Part shown: piece by piece, positions 1 through 11,589 of the stretch
Numbering within the stretch: the stretch's first letter is position 1
How the letters are laid out: the number at the start of each line of letters is the position of its first letter
DNA from: Bimuria novae-zelandiae CBS 107.79
Lineage: Eukaryota > Ascomycota > Dothideomycetes > Pleosporales > Didymosphaeriaceae
Direction: 5' to 3'
Length of the DNA stretch: 64,000 bases
Assembly: GCA_010015655.1 (NCBI GenBank)
Contig: ML976758.1
Coordinates: forward strand, 23,719-87,718
Made by a program: the position numbers and the translations under genes
The notes under the pieces: model-generated
Databases searched by the model: none
The model's input: only the letters and a program-made list of their open reading frames with translations
Told to the model about the DNA's origin: nothing

Positions 1-1091
1 TCGCCATTGCTGGACTGCATTTCTGAGACGATAGGAGGATGTTGTGTTTGCCGGAAACGAATCGCACATCCTTTTGTTGGATATGCACTGCCCTGTCAGC
101 CTCATTGGTCGACACTCGTCAAGAATTCAGCGTGCGCGCCTCCTTCCACCTGCACCATGGGATGAAAACACGTAAAGAGCAGGATTGCACTTCAGTCAGT
201 GTATGAAGATTCGAATTCGAAAGGCTTTGGAGTTCTTGCGAAGTTATAGCCCAACACCGCTATGACTGGTCGTGCACTTGGCTGGAGCCGATTGTATCGT
301 TCGAATCAACCAACTCTGCCGATATTGATCCCCATCCGCTCTGTGGTCCTCGCTGATGACCTAGATCAAACTCGATATTCCAAAAAGTGCCATGTTGTAA
401 TCCCAGGGCCCATCGCCGTGTCTTTTTCCGCATCCGTAGCAACAGAGTTGCAGTGCCAAGTCAAGGGGAAAAATGATGTGTTCGTCCAAGATACTCAAGG
501 GCTTGGTGACGCGCTCGCATAGGACTCGATCGGATCGGATGTAGTGCTTGTGCCGAACCATCGGCAAATTCGGAATGTTGGACGCTGATCCTCCAAGGCG
601 ACTGCAGCATCAACAGGGGGTGCGGCGAATTTTGCCCGCAGGGTCTCCTTACTAGCAGCCTAAGAACCACTTATCTGGTAAGACTCTACTACTTGTTCAA
701 TAAGAATACGCTAACGTAGTTAACCAGCAGCCAATAATCGCCTCACCCCCTGGGAACATCAGGTTGTAGGTGACGAAATAGTTCCAAGCTTGAAACAGCC
801 GGCAAACTCCTTCGCAGTCTCCATGATTAGCGTTAAAATGTAGTACACAATACACAGCGCTGTCTTGAGACCGCAAGTTCAAACGGAAACCTAATAGAAG
901 TAACAAGCTACAGTGACTTTCAAATTCCCAACTCACAGCCGCTGGTACATCACGCGCTCCCACGTGGCCGCCATAGATCCTCGCACGTTTGGCTCTCTGA
1001 GCGAAGGCCTGCTAAGGATAATCTATGGCTGTGCAGCGGGTTATGCGACACGGCATTCCCTCCCTGCACTGACTTTTTTGGCTCCCCTGTG
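1..1091. other. Gene-free flank left of the hAT element
   Basis: Base composition is ordinary here, without the AT bias of RIP. Only short open frames (under 90 codons) with no recognisable domain are visible. The region ends at the left target duplication of the hAT element. It may hold the end of a gene lying outside the window, but nothing supports a call. Confidence 0.4.
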
Positions 1092-1323
1092 TCTATCCCC
1101 AGCGCGTCCAACAGTACGTAGTACGTACTGTTCGACCTCGCTACGGTTACGTTACGGTTGCTAGCTAATACGGTACGTACGCTACGGTTCGAAAGCTAGT
1201 ATAGTATTAATAGTATAGCTATAATATTTCCTAATTAGGAAAGTTCTATAAATAGAAGTTTTCAAGAGTGTTGTTGTCTAGATCCTCTATGCTAGTAGCG
1301 TTGTTCTTAGTAACCTTTATCTC

Positions 1324-2181
1324 TTATTTCTCCTTATTATTTATATAGCTAGTTAGGTTTTTAAGGTAACTTAGTATGGCGTCTTTCCTTAGCCAGTTCT
1401 TTTGTAGTTAACAGGCCTTAATTATCTTTGGCGATAGTGAATTGCGATCGCACGTGACTGTACGTTTAGCAGAGGAGAAACAGCGCTCGCAGTCGCACGA
1501 GGTGGCTGGCACAGAGAGGTGATCTATAGCTATCTTGAAGATAATTGGGTACCGTTTTTGACCTACTTCTACCCACCAGCGGTGAGGGTTGTCTAGTAAA
1601 TCTGACAGACGCTGGTCTGTTCGGGCAAGTTGTAGGTTCTCGAGTACGCTATTGTTATACTCCTCTAGCTGTGAGCTCTGTTTTATACGCTTGCGAGACC
1701 TCTGGCTGGTGAGGAGCATGGGATCCAGCCACATTGTACGTTGACGGCGAGCGCTTGTTTTATAGGCACCTGAAACCTTACGCCTATCCTTATCTCTTAG
1801 AGTTGACTCCTCGTCGTCATCCTCGTCCAGTTGCTCGGCCTGTAAGTACATGGCAAAGGTATTTTCAAGCGACTTTCTGGCCTTCCTGACCCAGCTATCG
1901 TGATGACTCCAGTGAGTTTGAAACCAGCGGGGACGGAGGCGTGGGTGTAGAGCAGTTGCCACGCAGTAAAGTGATGGATCTGGGTCAATTACCAGCCGCT
2001 GGAAATACGAGTCGAGTTTCTCCTTAGCAAAGGCAACACCACTTTGTAGGTATTTAGACTGCGCGTAGTGCTCGTACTCAGAGACGTCGTCAGTGAGGAC
2101 CTCATAGATTTCCTGCATGTTGAAGATCGTCTGCCATAAACTGCCAAAACCGCTGCTGCTGGTGCTGCCTTCGAGAGATTT
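1324..2181 (-). pseudogene. hAT transposase, C-terminal part with dimerisation domain
   Basis: The minus strand encodes the end of an hAT transposase. Reading goes from LEGSTSSSGFGSLW through MQEIYEVLTDD to the hAT C-terminal dimerisation domain, with QKRYPIIFKIAIDHLSVPA, CERCFSSAKRT and CDRNSLSPKIIKAC. In active elements this domain dimerises the transposase for cut-and-paste movement. A TAA at 1408-1410 ends the open frame directly after KAC. Beyond it the frame continues for about 27 codons (LQKNWLRKDAILSYLKNLTS) to a second stop at 1324-1326. The first stop is therefore best explained as a CAA to TAA change. Upstream the frame is cut by Copia_1 at 2182 and resumes at 8904 with VLQVFYKNCK, in frame once the GATTT duplication is removed. 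Confidence 0.9.
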
Positions 2182-2567
2182 TGTCAGATTGTACTATCAG
2201 TGACAGTATAATCACTCTGATCCTCACTATGAGACAAGGTGATCCATCATGAGTTAGAATAGGATAAAATAACAGGGAGAACGTGAGGCTAGTGCACGGT
2301 TAGTTACGCACTATCCTTGTCTAATTACATAGCCTTTTGTATACGTAAAGGTAGCTGGCGCAACCCTATACAAAGAGGCTTTACTAGCAGTCTAGTTTAT
2401 CCGTACGATTCTAGGCAGGATAAAGGGCAACTCTCCTTACTTAATAAAAATAAATTAGCGTCTTAGCGTAGGATGTAAGAATAAAAGAGCCTTATATTTA
2501 TATATAGATATATAAATAAAGAATTAATTATTATTCTATCTTGTTAAGAATACCCTTTAATTTAATA
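2182..2567 (+). repeat. Copia_1 5' LTR
   Basis: It starts TGTCAGATTGTACTATCAG and ends TTTAATA, corresponding to CATCTGACA in the 3' copy. It is the same length as the 3' LTR. Most differences are TG or CA here against TA in the 3' copy, so at its start this copy is the less mutated one; near its end the relation reverses. Confidence 0.93.
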
Positions 2568-2580
2568 ATTAAGAGTCTTA
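2568..2580 (+). promoter_or_regulatory. Copia_1 primer binding site (half-tRNA type)
   Basis: The 13 bases ATTAAGAGTCTTA directly abut the 5' LTR. Their complement, TAAGACTCTTAAT, has the form of a tRNA segment from the anticodon stem through the loop CTCTTAA to position 39, with anticodon CTT (Lys). Copia_2 has the identical 13 bases at the same place. Use of a tRNA fragment cut in this region is known for Drosophila copia with initiator Met; a Lys primer is my inference. Confidence 0.65.
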
Positions 2581-2727
2581 GTGCCTTAACTAACGTATTA
2601 TATAATATCTTTATCTATCTTAGGCGACACTACTACAGTCGCCCTAGCTAATTATATAAACTAGTCTATATAGCAACGATACCTGCGCGGGCGCGCTAAA
2701 GCCTTTAAAGTATAATAATTTATTAAC

Positions 2728-3064
2728 TGTAACAGGAACAATCGCTCGTCGACACGAGAACCCTTGGCTAGTCAAGACAGGATTCGAGATCATCCGAAAA
2801 CCGACACTCATCCGTATCGGACCTATTTCGGATCCATCAGACCGACGGTCAACCTATGGCAGTTATGTGCTAGCTAGCCATCTGGGAAGAGGTGTATTTA
2901 GAGGAGCTTGGGGCCTTTGTAGTTCAGTACCTTTTCCGTATCCTTTCGTACCAGGCCTATAGGCACTTAATTCATTCGAGGCTACATTCTTATACACGCA
3001 CTCCCACATGCCTCTGCTAGGAGATACGCCAACATCGATCCTTTGAGTGACCTGCGCCGATACA
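2728..3064 (+). repeat. Solo LTR, family A
   Basis: The 337-bp sequence starts TGTAACAGG and ends GCGCCGATACA. It is flanked by the perfect 5-bp duplication TTAAC (2723-2727 and 3065-3069). It lies in Copia_1 DNA and is itself not AT-shifted, so it inserted late or escaped RIP. A second copy lies in the opposite orientation at 21733-22118. No internal region or coding sequence is attached, so the parent element is not identified. Confidence 0.9.
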
Positions 3065-3769
3065 TTAACCTACTATCTAATAATAAGCTAATGCTTAAGC
3101 TAAGACATTTAAACAAGCTAGATATTAGTAACTATAAAGCTACGATAATAGTAAATAACTCTAAAATAAGCTCTATAACTATAGTAACCTTAACTAGATT
3201 ACGCGCTAATTAATAAAATACTATAATACTAACCTTAGCGTTAAGCGTAGTAAATTAGCTAATAAGAATATTTAACCTAACTAACAATAGCAAGGAGGAC
3301 TATAAAAATGTAATAAAATAATATTAATTACGTATTAATTAATATAAAGATAATAAATAATAATATTAATTACGTATTAATTAATATAAAGATAATAAAT
3401 AATAATATTAACTCTAGGAGGATTACCTAAAATAGATAATTAAGCTAATACTTAACATAGTGTTAGCGCATCTATAAACAAGCTACTCCCTACTTAGTAA
3501 AATAATAAAATAATAAATTATCTTACTTATAAAAACTATAAGGGTAAAGTTATAGGATAAGAAAGATCGCGTATAAAATAAGTATTAAGATACCTTTAAA
3601 CCCTTAAAAACCGCAAGTAGCTAGTTTATATAGCTATTAAAATATAATTAAGCTATAACTAAAGCAAAGACTTTTAAAATTAATAACACCTATAGCTAGT
3701 ATAACATAAAACAAAATTTTATAAATGCTGTACGAGGAGTCGTAGACTTGTAGGCGACTTAATATAAGC

Positions 3770-6700
3770 TAGCCCTATTATATAATAAGGATATTAAGCG
3801 ACAAGACACTGTAAAACGCTTCTAAGAATATATAGCACCTTAGTGCCTAATAAAGGGCAAATAAAAGGGCGCTTTTACTATTGCAGGGTTATCTCTCGCT
3901 AATAATAGTAAAGCTATCTAGGCTACTAGTAGGGACGCTTACGCAGCGAATAATAGCGCATTACAATCTAAGAAGCGTGTAAGGACCTCTATACGCATAA
4001 ATAATAAGTAAAGAACTAAATCTAAGTAGTTAACTACTAATAGTAAGAAACTAGTAATAGCCAGGGGCTAGAAATACCCTACTTATAATTAACGTATATA
4101 TAATTTAGCTAAGTACTAGTATATCTTTAAGAAATTATAACTAAAATACTTCGTGCTACAGGATTATATTAAAAACGCTATAACTTATTAGCTTAAAAAT
4201 AATCCAGAACTATAGGAGTAAGTTTAATTAATAAAGTAATTAAAAAAATTATAAATACTAAGGATAAAGAAATTCTACACCCTAACGCTAATAAATAATA
4301 ACTAGATAGACGCAGAGTCGCTAAAATCCCTATAAGCCTATGTGCGGCATCCTTCCACGCCGACCCGAATACGTACCCATTGCGATACTCAGCCATCCTC
4401 GATTCAGGCAGCACCTGCCATATATTTAACGAGATCGATCGCTTTGTCTCCTATAGAGCACCGCCGCCTGGGGACTTCATATAGGCAGGGAACAATCGGA
4501 TGTGGGTAAAGGGATACGGCACCGTCCATCTTACTATAAGATCTGCAGTAGGAAACAGAGTAATAAGGCTTAATAATATTACCTATTATCTTAATCTTAT
4601 TTATAACCTAGTGTCGCTCCGCCTACTTAGAAGATATAGGTTTTAGTAGGACACCTAAAGCAACCCGACAACTATTAAGTAACAGGATAATACTACTATA
4701 GTAGAACTTAAAGAGATATACGGTTAATAAGTACTAAAGTATAAGACTAAGCCCTATACTATCTTAAATAGTACACGCGCCGCGCTAGTAATAAATAAAT
4801 AGCTAACGCGTTAAAGGCAGGCATAAGGTAACGTACTTATATAATATTAACGTATAAGTTACCTAGGGCTAAAGGCGCTTAAATATATAGTAAATTAATA
4901 TAAAGAGGTATAAATTAAAGAAATTCTAATTACTAAGTGCACTACCTGTAATAAATTAAAGCTTAAGTAATAGATCTACTATACACCTTAAAATATCTCT
5001 AATTATAAACTGTTAGGTTCCATCTAGGATAGCTAATCCTAAATGGGCTAAGGTTGGTTCTCGGGCAGGAGTACTTGGTAGGACGGGAGAGGGTGTAGTG
5101 ATAGCTTGCACTTGTCACTGGGGGTGTTAGTATCAAAGGTGTGTACCGCACAATCAAATCAACAAGGTTGCTTAGTCAGATCCAAACGATAGATTGATAA
5201 ACAGGTTGAACACGAATGCCATAAGGGTATTCGTGTCAGGTTATATACAAGAGGGTTATTGGTTACCGTCCACCCTCCTCCTGCCATCCACAAGTATCGA
5301 TGGATGGCAGCGCCGTCCGTGGATGGTACACCTTCCATGATCTTGGCGGGATGGTATGTCTTGGCTGGATGGTACGTCACGTGACTTCGGTTGCGCAACC
5401 CCGCCGAGTGTTACCCCCCACTGAGGGCCCGTTGGTCCTCAGCGTCTTGTACATGTTCAGATCCTAACATAAACTAGGCAAATAAATCGTTATTAATTTC
5501 TATAATTACAAGGAAAATAATAGTATAAAGGAGTAAAGTTAAATACTTTACACTAATTAGTTTTTAGGAATCTTATAAGACTTCTACTTTAAAATAACCC
5601 GTGCAGCTACTATAATTATTAAGATACTAAACAAACTAGTTACATTCCTTAAAACCTAGTATAATATTACTATAAAAGTAATTAAAACTAATAACGAAAT
5701 TACTATTATTAAGCTAGTTATTAAGCAATAGTATATAGCAAAAGGTATTATAATTAAGCCTTTTACACCTAATATATAAGCTTAAAATAGAGGCGCTAAA
5801 CGCTTAGGGAGTGTTATTAAAAATAAAGCCTGTACTATAAGAATTAATACTAACTTACCGTATTAATTATAGCTAAAGGTTACTAGAGCTATAGTTTACC
5901 CCTATAATTATGCCCCTAGATATAGTAATAATTAGAAGACACTATATAAAGTTTTCTTTACCTAAGTTGCCTAGTAGAACAGAATTATTACTAATACCTG
6001 GAAACCTAATTAAGCTTACCTTAAAGCCTATAAGTATAAAGCTTTTACTAAGTGTAAAGCTTTTACTCTTAGCGATAACACAAAACGCAGTATAAGTAAG
6101 CTATAAAGGCTTAATACTAGGGTATAGCTTAGTTACCTTATTAGTTATTAATTAAGTAATATCTAGAGCATCTAAATACTTTTAATGGGCAGAATAGTTA
6201 GGGTTTATAATATAATTTTTAATAAAAATATAATCTTTTTAGGAAAGATAGAGGACCTAGAGGATAACGTTGCCTATAGAGATATAAGTAATATTAGTGC
6301 CCTATTATAATGCCTCGAACTTCCGTCGCTAATCCTATAGGACAAGAAGACACAGTTGTTCTATAAGGATAAATTAATTACTAAGTATTAGAGTAAAGCT
6401 CCCCTTAGACGCTAGAGAGATAGGCCGCGAGGTAATAAGTTATGGCAAAAGTACTAATTATACTATTTAACATCTTTAATAATACTACTACTAATAGCAC
6501 TCTTTGCATAATTAATAATAAAAAATTTTAAAGATAAACTATTACTAATAGTTCTTATAAGGTAGTTAGAAGTTTACTTATAGGTAGCCACCTTTATAGC
6601 AGGCACTAAAGTAAGTAGTAGTAGCTAATATAAAAGTAAAGTACCTAATAAGGCGTAACTACGCTACCTAATTATTTCTAGTAAAAAACTACACTAGAGT

Positions 6701-8450
6701 TAGTTATTTAATTTACCTATCTATAAAAGCAAGCCCGAGAATTACCTTCTTTAAAATATATAAAAGAAAGCTAAGTAATCCTATCTTTAAACTATAAAAA
6801 AAATAAAGTCTTAAAGTAAAGTTATAGCTATTTTAGTAAAAGTAGCAGGTTATTAAATCCTTAACTATATATAGGTATATACTTATAAGCTTAATAAATA
6901 CCATCGATTATAAAAGTATAAAGCAAGATTAGTAGTAAAAGGTAATTAATAGTAATATCTTACCTTATAAGATACCTATACTATAACGCTTATAAGATAA
7001 TCCTTTTATATGCTTATAATAATTATAGCTTAGTTTAACCTAGAGCTTATCTAACATAACGTTACTAACGCCTTTGTCTACGCAAAGCTAGATAGAGAAA
7101 TCTATATAAAGATATCGTGCGGATATACGCGAGCAGGCATAATCCTCTAACTATATAAAGCACTCTACAGACTACGTATCTCTCCCCTACTTTAGTAGAG
7201 AGAGTTTACGACTGTACTCTGTAATATAGGGTTTACTATAGTTCCTTATAAGCTATATTATTTTATTAAGAAAGATCTTATTATCTTCTTTTATATAAAT
7301 AATCTAATTATTGCTTATTAGAAGGATCACAAATCTAACGTAAAAGTAGCTATTATAAAAATAAATACTAAGTTTACGCTTACTAGTAAAAAGAATCTAT
7401 AGTAGTTTCTAGAAGTTAAAGTAATTAAAGACCGCCCTAAGCGAAGGATCTGGCTTTTATAAGACTTATATATTAATAAGATATCTTGTCTTATATATTA
7501 TTATAAGATATAATATAAAACGCTAATAGCTTTAATTAAATTACTTTTGCAAATAGGACTAGCTAATAAAACTAAAGTTAATTAATACTAGCGTAAAATT
7601 GGATTAATCCTCTATATAGTAGTTTCTACTTAACTAAATATTACCTTTGCAAGCTTTAGACTATTACATTTTTTTTTAATTTAAGTAAGAATTATTACGC
7701 TGCTGCTGATTAAGTCCTCCTTTACCTTATAAAGACTAGTTTACTAAGTCTATAGCTAAGAGGAGTAAACACTCTAAAAGTATCTAATAATATATTATTT
7801 ACTAATAATACTCTAAATCGCAAGAGTTTACAAGAATACATTATTAAACTATTTAGTAAACTAATTACCTAGAAAGTAAGTAAACAAGATGTAGTTACTA
7901 TATTAATAATAAAGGCTAAATTACTAGCACTTTTATAGGTAGCTAAGGAGGCTATTTTTACTTCATAATTACTCTAAAAGCTTTAGATTACTATAAGTAA
8001 TTACTTAATCACAATTAATTACGATAATTAACAGACTATCCTCCTTATTACTAAAGAGATCGCCAAGCTACACACGAAGCTCCGACATATAGATATACAT
8101 AACTACTAGCTCTAATAAGAATTAGGCAAAGGATTGATTAAGGTAACTTATTAAAAGTTAGAAGATATAGTAGCAGACGGAGTAATAAAAACGTTATTAT
8201 ATAATAAATAAGCTAAGCTCTTAGAGAAGCTAGAACTAGCCAATCTTATAGAAAAAATTACTATAATAGAGGTTACGCTAACTAAACTACAGTAGCAGAT
8301 AGAAGCTTTTAAAATTAAACTTATAAATAAAGTAATAAATCTAGCCTAAAAAGGCTATAATAATTAGAGGACTATATTATTAAACTATTACTAATAGTAT
8401 AATATTCCGCTAACCTTTACTAGGATTCAAATTGACTCGCATAGAGGATA
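3770..8450 (+). pseudogene. Copia_1 gag-pol remnant
   Basis: A zinc-knuckle-like stretch lies near 4070-4130, with Cys codons changed to Tyr (WKYPTYN where WKCPTC would be expected). The protease motif LDSGSTCHI starts at about 4398. Integrase sequence follows. Reverse transcriptase is recognisable near 7286-7318 as FYINNLIIAY, where active copia elements have FYVDDLIIAY. In-frame stops occur every few codons. The order gag, protease, integrase, reverse transcriptase is the copia order. Nothing functional can be made from it. Confidence 0.8.
5011..5469 (+). repeat. Solo LTR, family B, inside Copia_1
   Basis: The 459-bp sequence starts TGTTAGG and ends CCTAACA and is flanked by TAAAC on both sides (5006-5010 and 5470-5474). 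It contains TATA-like sequence near 5242 and a run of GGATGG motifs. It keeps normal base composition inside RIP-degraded DNA. Related copies lie at 37995-38450 and 47656-48106 in the same orientation, at 43768-45939 in the opposite orientation and interrupted, and at 47194-47593 degraded. Confidence 0.92.
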
Positions 8451-8517
8451 AGGTACAATATAAACAGGTTATTATCTAGTATATCCCTAGCGTGATAAAT
8501 AGCAGACGCTAAGGGGT

Positions 8518-8903
8518 TATTAGATTATACTATTAGTAATAGTATCATTACTCTAATTCTTACTATAAGACAAGGTGATCTATCACAAGTTAGAGTAGGA
8601 TAAAATAACAGGGAGAATATAAGGCTAGCGCACGTTTAGTTGCGCACTATCCTTGTCTAATTATATAGCTCTTTATATATGTAAAGGTAGCTAGCGCAAC
8701 CTTATATAAAGAGACTTTACTAGTAGTCTAGTTTATCTACACGATTCTAGGCAGGATAATAGGTAACTCTTCTTACTTAATAAAAATAGATTAGCGTCTT
8801 AGCGTAAGACGAAAGAATAAAAGAGCCTTATATTTATATATAAATATACAAACGAAGAGTTAATTATTATTCTATCTTATTAAGAATACCCTTTCATCTG
8901 ACA
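8518..8903 (+). repeat. Copia_1 3' LTR
   Basis: It is the 386-bp partner of the 5' LTR. It starts TATTAGATTATACTATTAG, where the 5' LTR has TGTCAGATTGTACTATCAG, and ends CATCTGACA. The GATTT duplication follows. Its first part has lost CA and TG dinucleotides to TA, whereas its last bases are unmutated. Confidence 0.93.
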
Positions 8904-9638
8904 GATTTACAGTTCTTATAAAAGACTTGTAGGACGTTATAAATTACCTAAACTTCGTCCTAGTCGTTGTCTAACAGTCTATTAATAAGAAAATTATAAT
9001 TACTACTACTAGTAATAAGGTCGTTGCGTAGATATTTAGTATAAAGCTAAATAGGCTTCTAAAGCTCTAGGCAACGTAGTAGTATCGCGTACGTACTATA
9101 CTACTTAATACTACTATCTTATACTAAACTAAGGGTCCTAAAGTTAAAGAGCTAGTCCTTATTAAGTAGATCTTATTATATACCTATAAGTAGGCGTTGT
9201 CGTTTATATAAGGCGTACACTAAGTTAATAAAATTATATAGTTTACTAATAACGCCCTTTTTCTAAAATATTATATATTATTCTATAGACGACGCTTGCG
9301 ATAGGTTAACTTTTAATTTACTTAGACTTTTACTATATATAGAAGCTTTTATAATAAGATTTATAATATGCCTAGTATATTAGATTTAGTGTTACTAGCT
9401 AACGTAAAATCGCTTATTAATAAGCTTATTAATAGTAGTAAAAAAGATAATATTACTATTCCTAATATTATTAGCTATAAAATAGTAAATATTACGATTA
9501 AAATTTTATTTATAAGTAACTTTAAAAACAATAAAAGCGTACGTAGGATTTATATAGGTACAAAAAAGCGTGTAAAAGGTAATAAGTAAGTTATATTAGT
9601 AGAGTTAAGAGTCTAATTAGCGTGTTAGCAACGCTTAA

Positions 9639-9673
9639 ATTTTTTAAATTTTTTTTTGTTTTTTTTTTTAAAT
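9639..9673. repeat. T-rich homopolymer tract
   Basis: About 35 bases are almost only T, broken by a few A and one G, within the degraded hAT half. It looks like a simple-sequence tract and no function is proposed. Confidence 0.6.
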
Positions 9674-9779
9674 CTACCTAATTGTAAAGTCTTAGCAGAT
9701 CCTCTAGCGTACTTACTTATAAAGTAGGTAATGACTCCTAAAAAGTCTATATTATTTAGCAATATCTAGATATTATAAC

Positions 9780-9953
9780 TGTGGAGGGTAAAACGAGCTG
9801 GATAGTATATAGTTCGGAGATCGAATTGATTGATCAGTAATATATGAAAAATTGCTGTAAGAGCAGTATATATACCGAGCATTCGGTGTTATGTTTGCCC
9901 GTTCCACCTGATCCTTCCGATCAGGGTACCTACAAGGGATAATTCCCGCGATA
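9780..9953 (+). repeat. Solo LTR, family C, in the hAT element
   Basis: The 174-bp block has normal composition within AT-rich DNA. It starts TGTGGAGGG and ends CCCGCGATA. It is flanked by ATAAC on both sides (9775-9779 and 9954-9958). The final CA is here TA. No second copy was found in the window, so the call rests on the 5-bp duplication, the length and the termini. Confidence 0.65.
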
Positions 9954-11051
9954 ATAACTTATACTTATCTTACTCTGCGCCACGCGTAACAGCTTTAGTA
10001 TATACTTCTTTCTCTCCGCTATATCTTTTTTTACGTACCTAGAAAGTGTAGTACGGCTGTTTAGTAAGGCATGTAGTAGAACTATTTAATTTTATATTAG
10101 TAAGCTTTTACTACCTAATAACGTTACTATAGCGAAGCTTAGATTATGAAAAATTTCTTAGTTAATATACGCCTTTAATAGTTTTAGTTTTTACTATAGT
10201 ATATAAGAAACTTTAGATCTAGCGCCTATAGCTCTGTTAAATAAATTTAATAATAGGCTAAAATTAGGTAGTATAAAATCTTTATTTAGGTTATTAAAAG
10301 ATGCCTTTTTAAGATCGATAGTAATATAAGTAGTATTAGACTTAATATTAAAATGGTAAGTAGCTATTCTCTCTTTATAGCACTTCTTATATATAAAAAA
10401 CGTCCTTTTGCAAATTATATTATCCTTTAGGTAGCTTAACTCTACGCCATATTACTATATTAATGCTACTTTATAGCTACTTAAAGACTTAGATATATGC
10501 TGCACGCAGTATCTTATATAATTAGTAATAAAGTGTATTTTACTATACTATAAATTAGCCTAATTAATATTAAACTCCTTACTATTATTATAGCCCGTAG
10601 GATATACGTAGGGAGGATAGATAAATAATAATAATTATTATAAGGAGCTAGCTAATAAGTAAGCATTCTAAATAGTGAAGGCATAATATAGTATTAGTAT
10701 TAATAGCTATAATAGCTATAATACTTAAGATAATTGCGTATTATAGAAGAAGCTTATTTAAGAAGTAATTAATATATTAAATTTAATAATAAATAAAATA
10801 AATAGGCTAACGGTTATATAGGGATAAAAGTAAAATGTTAGCTAAGGGCTAAAGCTCTGCATTTGCTCTATATAGAGATATGCTACACCTAAAATAGCTA
10901 GATCTATCAAATCTATTAAATCCGGCACCAAGAGCTCTACTCACGCCTCGTTCCTAATTAGGAACCGTACAGCCGTACTACGGGTCAAAATCTGGTACGG
11001 TACGGTGAGCGCCTTACTACGGTACGTACTGTTGGACGCGCTGTCTATCCC

Positions 11052-11589
11052 TGTACCTCCGACATAGTAATATATCCGGGATATGTACCCATTCGAAAGG
11101 AGAATCGACGTCAGATAATGCATCTCACCGTTTGCGCCGTTCGTCTTGGCCTACCCGCTATACAATTAAAGTGACCAAGCTATAAAATAAAAAGTGGTCT
11201 ATCAACAGTTTTAAGCAAATAGAAAGGGAAAGCCAAGGTCGACAGCGTAGATTATACTATAGTAGCATCGATTTTCTACGGTACTACTCTACATGGCCAA
11301 CTTAGTCGCATCACCGTCACGGCGCCCTGCACTGCGCCTCGATTAGGGATATATCACAATAGACACTGCTGCATTGCGGTCTTTACTCTACATTTTCGAA
11401 AACTTCAACGAGAAAGGTACGATCTTTCCCCACGGCATTTGCATCTGTACCCTACAATATCAATCTTTGCTTTTTAAACATCAACCTTTGTTTCTCCTCC
11501 TCAACACATGGGTGGACACGAGATTTGTGGCCCTAGGTATCGATCGAGCGCAACAGGCTCTACCTGATGAGTTCTCATCTTAGATAAAA
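11052..11589. other. No gene recognised
   Basis: This 0.5-kb stretch lies between the hAT right duplication and the GT90 pseudogene. Composition is ordinary and no domain was recognised. A 69-codon frame at 11374-11583 shows nothing familiar. It may contain the former promoter of the GT90 gene. Confidence 0.5.

Larger units (their letters stand above)
2182..8903 (+). mobile_element. Copia_1: Ty1/copia retrotransposon, RIP-degraded
   Basis: Two 386-bp direct repeats (2182-2567 and 8518-8903) bound the element. The flanking duplication GATTT (2177-2181 and 8904-8908) lies inside hAT coding sequence. The 3' LTR is preceded by the purine run AAGGGG. The interior shows gag, protease, integrase and reverse transcriptase remnants on the plus strand, all littered with TAA/TAG. 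Two foreign solo LTRs sit inside (2728-3064 and 5011-5469). Without them the element is about 5.9 kb. The order of events is hAT first, then Copia_1, then the solo LTRs. Confidence 0.95.
1100..11043 (-). mobile_element. hAT DNA transposon, interrupted by Copia_1
   Basis: Both ends read CAGCGCGTCCAACAGTACGT in inverted orientation, and both are flanked by the 8-bp duplication TCTATCCC (1092-1099 and 11044-11051). An 8-bp duplication is the rule for hAT elements. After subtracting Copia_1 (2182-8903) and the solo LTR at 9780-9953 with their duplications, about 3.0 kb remains, a normal hAT length. The transposase reads on the minus strand. Its C-terminal third (1324-2181) is barely mutated, whereas the rest (8904-11043) is strongly AT-shifted. 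The identity of the element is secure; its activity is clearly lost. Confidence 0.95.
8904..11043 (-). pseudogene. hAT 5' half, RIP-degraded
   Basis: This is the remainder of the hAT element after the Copia_1 insertion. It should contain the transposase N-terminus (BED zinc finger and catalytic core) on the minus strand, but stops are so dense that only the junction VLQVFYKNCK at 8904-8935 can be read. A short plus-strand frame at 9368-9589 shows no domain and is probably chance in AT-rich DNA. The right terminal repeat lies at 11000-11043. Confidence 0.7.

Noticed and set aside
9368..9589. Small plus-strand gene in the degraded hAT half
   Set aside because: Lys/Ile/Asn-rich product typical of chance frames in AT-rich DNA; no homology seen.
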